Positions 1 through 4,718 of a DNA stretch of 6,463 nt are shown here, piece by piece (the first letter of the stretch is position 1; every line of letters begins with the position of its first letter). The position numbers were made by a program, and so were the translations under genes. The stretch comes from Sphingomonadales bacterium. Its GTDB lineage: Bacteria > Pseudomonadota > Alphaproteobacteria > Sphingomonadales > Sphingomonadaceae. The stretch is from contig JAIXPM010000148.1 of the NCBI GenBank assembly GCA_027486275.1, positions 1-6,463 of the forward strand, in the 5' to 3' direction. A model generated the notes under the pieces. The model was not told the origin of the DNA. It was given only the letters and a program-made list of their open reading frames with translations, and did no database searches.

Positions 1-243
1 GCCGTTGCCGATCGCTTCACCAAGAAGGGCATCGACCGCTTTGCCGAACATGACTGGCAGGATTGGGATGGCGTGCCGGTGCTGGCCAGCGCCAAGGCTG
101 CCTTTGCCTGCACGCTGCACGCCGATCATGATGGCGGCGATCACCGCATCATCGTCGGCCGGGTGACGCGGCTGGCGCTCGATCAGGCCCGCGAGCCGTT
201 GCTGTACCTGCACGGCCGCTATCGCCGGGTGCATGTTGGCTGA
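1..243 (+). CDS. Flavin reductase-like protein, C-terminal part (5' end outside window)
   Basis: The frame is open from base 1 and gives 80 residues ending at TGA 241-243. The visible part (RFTKKGIDRFAEHDWQDW, then VPVLASAKAAFACTL, then GDHRIIVGRV, and finally PLLYLHGRYRRV) follows the C-terminal half of the FMN-binding split-barrel flavin reductases (HpaC/RutF type). In that family a conserved 'D-H-x-I-x-x-G-R-V' strand and a terminal 'L-x-x-x-G-R-Y' close the flavin site. Such proteins use NAD(P)H to reduce free flavin for a partner monooxygenase, or act as flavin-bound oxidoreductases. The partner is not in the window, so the substrate cannot be named. The last 11 bases overlap the start of the flippase gene, so the two are probably co-transcribed and may be translationally coupled, although no shared function is evident. 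The family call is fairly firm; the exact activity is not. Confidence 0.82.
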   Translation, partial: AVADRFTKKGIDRFAEHDWQDWDGVPVLASAKAAFACTLHADHDGGDHRIIVGRVTRLALDQAREPLLYLHGRYRRVHVG

Positions 244-1762
244 ACCCTCCGCCTCGAGTCGTGATGCGGCGGAAACCGCGGCGTTGGCGAAGGGCGGGCG
301 CACCAGTTTCTTTGGGTATGTGCTGCGGCTGGCGGCGCGCTTTCCGTTCTTGTTCATTGCCGGCCGGCTCTATGGCGCTGAAGCGCTGGGCCGCTTTGCT
401 TATGCCACCATGGTGGTGGAACTGGTGGCGATGCTGGCCACGCTCGGCCTCAAGCGCGGTCTCGCCGAAGACATGGCGCGCCGCCCGCAGGATGAAGCAG
501 CCGCTCTGATCGATGCGTTGCTGGCGGCGCTGATCGCGTCGCTGGCGGGAGCGGCGGTGCTGGTGGTGGTGCCGGAGCTGCTGTTTCCGGCCACGAAACT
601 GGCGCCGCTTGATCGCTGGTTCGCATTGATCATTCCGTTCATCGCGTTGGCCGATGTGGCGTTGGCTGGCCTGGCCTTCCACCATGATGTTGGCGCGCAG
701 GTGCGGGCCCGTTCGATCATCGAGCCTTGGGTGTTGTCGATTGCCGCGCTGGCGCTGGCTTTCACCGCCTTGAAAAGCGACGGCATGCTGATCGCCTATC
801 TGCTGTCGATGGTGGCGGCGTTTTTCGCGGCGCTGTCGCCGGCGCTGCGCCGCTTTGGCTGGCCGGGCGGTTGGCGGCTGGATGTGGGGCGTATCTGGCG
901 ACTGGTGAAAACCAATGTGCCACTGGCCGGTGCCGATATCGCCGAATGGGGCGCGCGTCGACTCGACATCTTCATCCTTGGCCGTTTTGCGTCGGCCGAA
1001 GTGGTTGGCATCTATTATGTGGCGCAGCAGATCGCCTCGCTGCCGCAGCGTTTGAAATCCAGCTTCGATCCCATTTTGGGCCCGGTGCTCACTCGCAACC
1101 TTGCTGCCGGCAATCTGGCCAAGGCGGCCGGGCATGTGCGCCAGATCAGTTTCTGGGTGGCAGCGGTGCAGCTCGCTGCGGTGCTGGCGCTGGGTATTCC
1201 CGGTCAGGCTGCGATGGGCCTGTTTGGCCCGGCCTTTGCCGCCGGCGTGACGGTGCTGGCCGTGCTGCTGACCGTGGAACTATTTGCCGCCCAAGCCGCC
1301 GTGGCGGAAGGCGCGCTGATCTATGTGGCGCGCAATGCCAATCTGATGTGGTCTGTCATCGGGCTGGCCGTGCAGGCCGGTCTGTCGTTGCTGCTGGTGC
1401 CGATGGCGGGCCCATTGGGTGGCGGCGTGGGCGCAGCGCTGGCACTGGCGATCGCGGCGTTGCTGCAATCGGTGGCCAAATCCCGGCTGTTGCAGGCGCG
1501 TCTGGGTCATGCCGTGTCTGGCTGGCGGCCATCATTGTTGTTGGCGGGCATCCCGGCCTTTGGCGTTGGCCTGCTGGTGCTGCGCACGCCGGAACCCATT
1601 CAGCTGTCGATCGGGTTTTTCGCGATTCTGGGCAGCTATGGCCTGATCATCTGGCGCTTCGGCTTCAAGGGCGCCGATCGCCTGCTGTTCGCGCGCGGCC
1701 TGAAGAAGATTGAAGATGAAGCCGCCAGCCTGCCGCTGCCTCTGCCGGTGGACAAGCTCTAA
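233..1762 (+). CDS. Polytopic flippase-type polysaccharide/lipopolysaccharide biosynthesis membrane protein
   Basis: This is a 509-residue, very hydrophobic protein whose length fits Wzx/RfbX-like members of the MOP exporter superfamily. These move lipid-linked glycans across the inner membrane. After a short polar N-terminus (residues 1-25) come roughly 12 membrane segments, for example near 28-46, 56-74, 94-116, 129-150, 165-180, 186-204, 308-325, 335-362, 372-392, 396-414, 433-450 and 457-475. Family-like features are the opening F-x-G-Y-x-L-R-L stretch, the early G-x-x-x-L-G-x-F-x-Y-A segment (48-58) and a mid-protein loop with R-R-L-D-I-F-I-L-G-R (242-251) followed by G-I-Y-Y-V-A-Q-Q (259-266). 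The ATG at 233 lies inside the upstream gene and has no strong Shine-Dalgarno, which points to coupling. No glycosyltransferases are visible nearby, so the exported glycan is unknown. The gene stops at TAA 1760-1762, inside the stop of the convergent cupin gene. The superfamily is clear; the substrate is not. Confidence 0.85.
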   Translation: MLAEPSASSRDAAETAALAKGGRTSFFGYVLRLAARFPFLFIAGRLYGAEALGRFAYATMVVELVAMLATLGLKRGLAEDMARRPQDEAAALIDALLAALIASLAGAAVLVVVPELLFPATKLAPLDRWFALIIPFIALADVALAGLAFHHDVGAQVRARSIIEPWVLSIAALALAFTALKSDGMLIAYLLSMVAAFFAALSPALRRFGWPGGWRLDVGRIWRLVKTNVPLAGADIAEWGARRLDIFILGRFASAEVVGIYYVAQQIASLPQRLKSSFDPILGPVLTRNLAAGNLAKAAGHVRQISFWVAAVQLAAVLALGIPGQAAMGLFGPAFAAGVTVLAVLLTVELFAAQAAVAEGALIYVARNANLMWSVIGLAVQAGLSLLLVPMAGPLGGGVGAALALAIAALLQSVAKSRLLQARLGHAVSGWRPSLLLAGIPAFGVGLLVLRTPEPIQLSIGFFAILGSYGLIIWRFGFKGADRLLFARGLKKIEDEAASLPLPLPVDKL

Positions 1763-2217
1763 CCGGGCAGCTTCACCCAACTGGCCAATGCCGGATCGAC
1801 ATCGGCCGAGGTGACCGGCCCTTCCCCGATGATCTGCACGATCACCGTTTCGTCGCTGTTGGAGCCATCCCAGTGCACGCCTCCGGCCGGGTGGAACATG
1901 TAACTGCCGGCGGTGAGCACCTGCGCCCTGTCGGGCGCGAAATCCGGCCCGGTACCGGCAACCCAGCGGCCCTGCAGCACCGTCACATGGCGATCACGGC
2001 TGTGGTGATGCGGCCGGTCCATCACGTGCGGCGGGAATTTCACCCGGATCACATAGGTGCCGGGCTGCGACGGATTGCCGGCGATCAGCGCGCTCTGCGC
2101 ACCCTGCCCGTTCGGTATCGGCTGCCACTGCACGGCTTCGGCGGGGACGGCGCGGAATCCCGCTGGCTGTGCAGCAGCAGCACCGGCCAGCGCCAGCGTC
2201 AGGAAAAACAGGCGCAT
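1759..2217 (-). CDS. Exported single-domain cupin protein
   Basis: With the start at 2217 the product has 152 residues. The N-terminus MRLFFLTLALAGAAAAQP is a signal peptide, with likely cleavage after Ala16, so the protein should act in the periplasm. Cupin motif 1 is seen at residues 64-83 as H64, H70-H71-H72, then S-R-D-R-H77-V-T-V-L-Q-G83. The position normally held by Glu carries His77. Motif 2 is G-S-Y-M-F-H-P-A-G-G-V-H115 (104-115), so a histidine-rich metal site is plausible. Proteins of this build are usually listed only as 'cupin domain-containing', and the reaction is unknown. The longer reading back to 2316 would lie inside the upstream gene and would bury the signal peptide. An ATG at 2223 is only one base from the AAGGA ribosome site, whereas the ATG at 2217 is seven bases away and is preferred. 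The gene is second in an operon with the membrane protein at 2228-2992. Confidence 0.85.
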   Translation of the reverse strand: MRLFFLTLALAGAAAAQPAGFRAVPAEAVQWQPIPNGQGAQSALIAGNPSQPGTYVIRVKFPPHVMDRPHHHSRDRHVTVLQGRWVAGTGPDFAPDRAQVLTAGSYMFHPAGGVHWDGSNSDETVIVQIIGEGPVTSADVDPALASWVKLPG

Positions 2218-2223
2218 ATGCAT

Positions 2224-2229
2224 TTCCTT
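2224..2229 (-). promoter_or_regulatory. Shine-Dalgarno of the cupin gene, overlapping the upstream stop codon
   Basis: On the minus strand the bases read TAAGGAA-ATGCAT-ATG. TAA is the stop of the membrane-protein gene, and the AAGGA that starts inside it is the only good ribosome site. It is one base from the ATG at 2223 and seven from the ATG at 2217, which favours 2217. The arrangement suggests coupled translation of the two genes. Confidence 0.7.
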
Positions 2230-2992
2230 ACAGGCCTGGCGGCGGGTTGCCGAAGGCGTTGCCGTCGATCGCGGCGCCCGGCGTGCCGGCCACCACGGCG
2301 GCATAAAGGTCGGCACCTAGCGGCGTTCCGGCGATCAGCCAGCCCACCGCCATCGCCACCACGGGCGCAGCCAGCCCGATGGTCCAGGCTCGGTGCCAGC
2401 CGTCGCCGGCGCGCCATTCGCGAAAGGCCAGATAGGCCGGAAACAGCAAGCCGGGGATGGAGACGATTTCCATGGCCCACGGGATCAGGAACGGCGATGG
2501 CATCAGTCTGCCAAATGCCGGGCCCATGATGCTGGCCAATGCACACAAGTGCAGGCGGCGGTGCCAGCCGGTATCGCGGCGTCGTGCGATGGCGCCCAGC
2601 GCCAGCCCGGCAAAGGCCACCAGGCTCAGTGGGTTCTGCATCATGAAATATTGCGGGCGGAAGAAGAACGGCGTGCGCCCGGCCTGCGCCACCGCGATGG
2701 TGATCGCCACACCGGCAAAGACCATGGCGATGATCCATACCAGCCCCAGCCAGCCCAGGCGGCGATGCCATTCCAGCCGGCCGCTGGCGGCCAGCCCGGC
2801 CTGCAGCAGCGACAGGGCAACCCAGCCAAAGAAGATGATGCCGTGGATGTGCCAGATTGCCGGCATGGCGAAGGTGGAGCGACCCATCGCCAGGTGCATG
2901 GAAAAGGCCGCCGCAAAGATCAGCGCCATCACGCCGGTGATGCGCGCCTGCGTGCCCAGCCAGTCGTGTGTGGGTGTGGCCCGTGTCGCCAT
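2228..2992 (-). CDS. Multi-spanning membrane protein with paired histidine motifs, family not recognised
   Basis: This is a 254-residue protein with about seven predicted membrane segments, near residues 16-34, 46-67, 79-103, 118-136, 146-162, 172-190 and 203-222. Histidines sit at helix ends: H33 and H48-x-H50-G in the second segment, then W-H76-R-R-L-G, then G-W-H144-R-R-L-H148. The motif W-H-R-R-L occurs twice, each time just after a hydrophobic segment that ends in a small or basic loop. This hints at an internal two-fold repeat. Such membrane histidines are compatible with haem or metal binding as in b-type cytochrome-like proteins, but that is inference and I cannot assign a family. The start at 2992 is set by a very strong ribosome site (2998-3007); the frame remains open further upstream only as non-coding readthrough over the ABM gene. 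The TAA stop at 2228-2230 overlaps the ribosome site of the cupin gene, so the two form one operon. Confidence 0.8.
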   Translation of the reverse strand: MATRATPTHDWLGTQARITGVMALIFAAAFSMHLAMGRSTFAMPAIWHIHGIIFFGWVALSLLQAGLAASGRLEWHRRLGWLGLVWIIAMVFAGVAITIAVAQAGRTPFFFRPQYFMMQNPLSLVAFAGLALGAIARRRDTGWHRRLHLCALASIMGPAFGRLMPSPFLIPWAMEIVSIPGLLFPAYLAFREWRAGDGWHRAWTIGLAAPVVAMAVGWLIAGTPLGADLYAAVVAGTPGAAIDGNAFGNPPPGL

Positions 2993-2997
2993 GCTGG

Positions 2998-3007
2998 TTC
3001 CTCCCCC
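2998..3007 (-). promoter_or_regulatory. Strong Shine-Dalgarno for the membrane-protein gene
   Basis: On the minus strand GGGGGAGGAA precedes the ATG at 2992. The GGAGG core is seven bases from the ATG, allowing near-full pairing with the 16S tail. This fixes the start and rules out the much longer reading that would run back to 3418. Confidence 0.8.
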
Positions 3008-3021
3008 GATGACCGCAGCCA

Positions 3022-3050
3022 ATTCTAATCCTTGGCAGGCGCGGCGTCCA
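3022..3050 (-). promoter_or_regulatory. Candidate sigma70-type promoter for the membrane-protein/cupin operon
   Basis: Read on the minus strand, TGGACG (3045-3050; four of six matches to TTGACA) is followed after exactly 17 bases by TAGAAT (3022-3027; five of six matches to TATAAT). The predicted transcript would begin near 3015, giving a leader of about 23 bases that contains the strong ribosome site. It lies in the divergent gap 2993-3121. This is a pattern match only, but both spacing and position are right. Confidence 0.45.
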
Positions 3051-3080
3051 TCTTTTCGCCAGCTAGGCGCAGGCGCGGCG
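3036..3080. repeat. 11-bp direct repeat in the divergent intergenic gap
   Basis: CAGGCGCGGCG occurs at 3036-3046 and again, perfectly, at 3070-3080. The repeat period is 34 bases, a little over three helical turns. The first copy overlaps the -35 region of the candidate minus-strand promoter. It could be a pair of regulator sites for the divergent genes, or chance in GC-rich DNA. I found no clear promoter for the ABM gene in the rest of this gap. Confidence 0.35.
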
Positions 3081-3110
3081 CTGGGCCAGCCTGCGGGCAA
3101 CAACCAAAGT

Positions 3111-3114
3111 GGAG
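3111..3114 (+). promoter_or_regulatory. Shine-Dalgarno deciding the ABM gene start
   Basis: GGAG sits seven bases before the ATG at 3122. The alternative in-frame ATG at 3032 has no comparable site and would add residues unlike the family. Confidence 0.65.
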
Positions 3115-3121
3115 ACCAAGC

Positions 3122-3412
3122 ATGATCGGTGTGATCGCAACCCTGAAGATCCAGGACGGCAAGGCAGACGATTTCGAAGCGGTGTTTCGCACCCTGTCGG
3201 CGGCCGTGCGCGCTAATGAGCCGGGCAATCTCTGTTATCAGCTCACCCGCTCGAAGACGGATGCCACCACCTACAAGGTGCTGGAAGTCTATGCTGATGC
3301 CGATGCCTTGAAGGCCCACGGCGCCAGCGACCATTTCAAGGCTGCCGGCCCAGGGCTCGGTGCCTGCCTCGCTGGCAAGCCCGACGTTGAATATTTGGAC
3401 GGGGTGGCTTGA
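3122..3412 (+). CDS. Antibiotic biosynthesis monooxygenase (ABM) family protein, putative quinol monooxygenase type
   Basis: The 96-residue product has the usual length of a single ABM domain (dimeric alpha+beta barrel, YgiN-like). Visible landmarks are the first strand [10 protein letters not shown], the helix K14-x-x-D-F-E-A-V-F, E33-P-G-N-L-C-Y-Q, Y51-K-V-L-E-V-Y, then L63[10 protein letters not shown] (63-73), and a last strand ending V89-E-Y-L-D. These match the N/Y, E-x-Y and H-x-x-S-x-H-F pattern of the family. Members oxidise quinols or aromatic substrates without a cofactor, or serve as small stress proteins; the substrate here is unknown. The start at 3122 has GGAG (3111-3114) seven bases upstream and begins the conserved first strand. 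An in-frame ATG at 3032 would add 30 unlike residues and is rejected. The gene is divergent from the membrane-protein operon and convergent with metK. A diverged copy of its last codons lies just downstream. Confidence 0.88.
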   Translation: MIGVIATLKIQDGKADDFEAVFRTLSAAVRANEPGNLCYQLTRSKTDATTYKVLEVYADADALKAHGASDHFKAAGPGLGACLAGKPDVEYLDGVA

Positions 3413-3458
3413 CGCCACCCCTTCGGGAATATCTGGATGGGATGGCCTGAGCCACCCC
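3389..3458 (+). repeat. Imperfect tandem repeat of the ABM gene's C-terminal codons and stop (possible paralogue remnant)
   Basis: Copy 1 (3389-3421) is the real gene end, coding E-Y-L-D-G-V-A-stop and followed by C-GCCACCCC. Copy 2 (3427-3458) would code E-Y-L-D-G-M-A-stop (3427-3450) and is followed by GCCACCCC. The copies differ by four transitions and one single-base gap. The changes are TTG/CTG, GAC/GAT, GTG/ATG and GCT/GCC, so three of the four are silent. The copies are in different frames relative to each other (offset 38), and copy 2 has no start or body. The silent-biased divergence suggests copy 2 is the tail of a former adjacent ABM paralogue whose body was deleted. A local duplication maintained as a terminator is the alternative. 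Confidence 0.6.
3401..3458. terminator. Two GC-rich hairpins between convergent ABM and metK genes, possible bidirectional terminator
   Basis: Hairpin 1 has arms GGGGTGGC (3401-3408) and GCCACCCC (3414-3421), eight perfect pairs around a five-base loop that contains the ABM stop codon. Hairpin 2 has arms GGGATGGC (3439-3446) and GCCACCCC (3451-3458) with one mismatch and a four-base loop. The left arm of one can also pair with the right arm of the other. Neither is followed by a clear T-run on either strand, so this is not a textbook intrinsic terminator. Its place between two convergent stops (3412 and 3468) makes a termination or mRNA-end-protecting role likely. Confidence 0.5.
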
Positions 3459-3467
3459 TGACCGGTC

Positions 3468-4718
3468 TTAAAGCGCCGCCTTCAGCGCGGCGACGAGGTC
3501 GGTCTTTTCCCAGCTGAAGCCGCCATCGGCGTCCGGCGTGCGGCCGAAGTGGCCATAGGCGGCCGAACGCTGGTAGATCGGGCGGTTGAGGCCCAACTGC
3601 GTGCGGATGCCGCGCGGGGTGAGCGCAAAGCCCAGCTTGGCCGGATCAGCCAGCACGGCTTCGACGGCGGTTTCCGATACGGTGCCGGTGCCGTGCAGAT
3701 CGACGTGGATCGACAGCGGCGCCGCGACGCCGATGGCATAGCTCAGCTGGATGGTGCAGCGCTTGGCGAGGCCAGCGGCGACGATATTCTTGGCCAGGTA
3801 GCGGCACACATAGGCGGCCGAACGGTCAACCTTGGTCGGGTCCTTGCCGCTGAAGGCGCCGCCGCCGTGCGGGGCGGCACCGCCATAGGTATCCACGATA
3901 ATCTTGCGGCCGGTCACGCCGGCATCGCCATCGGGGCCGCCGATTTCGAACTTGCCGGTTGGGTTGAGGTGCAAGACCGTATCGGCGCTGAGGAAGCTGG
4001 CCGGCAGCACGTTGGCCAGCACGCCCTTCACATAGGTTTCCAGTTCGGCGAACTTGGCGGCATCACCGCCCTTTTCGCCATCCTTTTCCCACGGCTTGCA
4101 ATAATCCGGCGCGTGCTGGGTCGAAACCACGATGGCCATGGCGGCCACCGGCACTTCATTTTCGTACCGCAGGGTCACCTGGCTTTTGGCATCCGGCTCC
4201 AGGAACGGCGCCACGCCGCTGTGACGGTCATCTGCCATCTGCTTGAGGATGCGGTGCGAATAATACAGCGTCGCCGGCATCAGATCCGGGGTTTCATCGG
4301 TGGCATAGCCGAACATGATGCCCTGGTCGCCGGCGCCTTCGTCCTTGTTGCCGCTGGCATCGACGCCCTGGGCGATGTCCGACGACTGCGGGTGCAGGTG
4401 GTTTTCAAAGGTCAAATTCTGCCAGTGGAAGCCCGACTGTTCATAACCGATGCGCTTCACCGTCTCGCGCACGGCGCGCTGGATTTCTTCCTGCGCGCCC
4501 GGTTCCCAATTACCGGCCACATCGATCATGCCGCGGCCGCGCACTTCACCGGCCAGCACGACGCGGTTGGTGGTGGTCAGCGTTTCGCAGGCAACGCGCG
4601 CTTCCGGGTCCTTGGCCAGGAACAGATCGACGACGGCGTCGGAAATCTGGTCCGCCACCTTGTCGGGATGGCCTTCGGACACGGATTCGGAGGTGAAGAT
4701 GAAGCTGCTGCGGGTCAT
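3468..4718 (-). CDS. metK: S-adenosylmethionine synthetase (methionine adenosyltransferase)
   Basis: This cytoplasmic enzyme makes S-adenosylmethionine, phosphate and diphosphate from ATP and methionine, supplying the cell's methyl donor. The 416-residue product carries all family hallmarks. These are S11-E-S-V-S-E-G-H17-P-D-K20 with the catalytic His/Asp/Lys region, the G128-A-G-D-Q-G133 ATP-binding hexapeptide, M-F-G-Y-A after it, I274-V-D-T-Y-G-G, the glycine-rich loop G285-G-G-A-F-S-G-K-D293, K296-V-D-R-S-A-A-Y, and a C-terminal A-Y-G-H-F-G-R. It is about 30 residues longer than the E. coli enzyme. The extra length lies mostly in a charged loop (K208[11 protein letters not shown], about 207-226) and near 68-80; longer forms occur in alphaproteobacteria. 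The ATG at 4718 begins the conserved N-terminus, with a modest GAGAAG ribosome site at 4725-4730, and overlaps the lnt stop as ATGA. A SahR-like operator and weak promoter lie upstream. Confidence 0.98.
   Translation of the reverse strand: MTRSSFIFTSESVSEGHPDKVADQISDAVVDLFLAKDPEARVACETLTTTNRVVLAGEVRGRGMIDVAGNWEPGAQEEIQRAVRETVKRIGYEQSGFHWQNLTFENHLHPQSSDIAQGVDASGNKDEGAGDQGIMFGYATDETPDLMPATLYYSHRILKQMADDRHSGVAPFLEPDAKSQVTLRYENEVPVAAMAIVVSTQHAPDYCKPWEKDGEKGGDAAKFAELETYVKGVLANVLPASFLSADTVLHLNPTGKFEIGGPDGDAGVTGRKIIVDTYGGAAPHGGGAFSGKDPTKVDRSAAYVCRYLAKNIVAAGLAKRCTIQLSYAIGVAAPLSIHVDLHGTGTVSETAVEAVLADPAKLGFALTPRGIRTQLGLNRPIYQRSAAYGHFGRTPDADGGFSWEKTDLVAALKAAL

Noticed and set aside
149..1135. 328-codon open frame on the minus strand opposite the flippase gene
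   Set aside because: Its product is full of Arg, Gln and His with no fold-like pattern, as expected from the antisense of a GC-rich membrane-protein gene. The plus-strand frame has clear membrane segments.
727..1713. 328-codon open frame on the plus strand inside the flippase gene
   Set aside because: It is an out-of-frame shadow rich in Gly, Arg and Ala. It has no recognisable domain and lies wholly within the real gene.
2218..2316. Longer cupin start at 2316 (or 2223)
   Set aside because: The extension lies inside the upstream gene and hides a clear signal peptide. The 2223 ATG is too close to the ribosome site.
2993..3418. Upstream extension of the membrane-protein frame to a start at 3418
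   Set aside because: The extra 142 residues are antisense to the ABM gene, and the very strong ribosome site at 2998-3007 sets the start at 2992.
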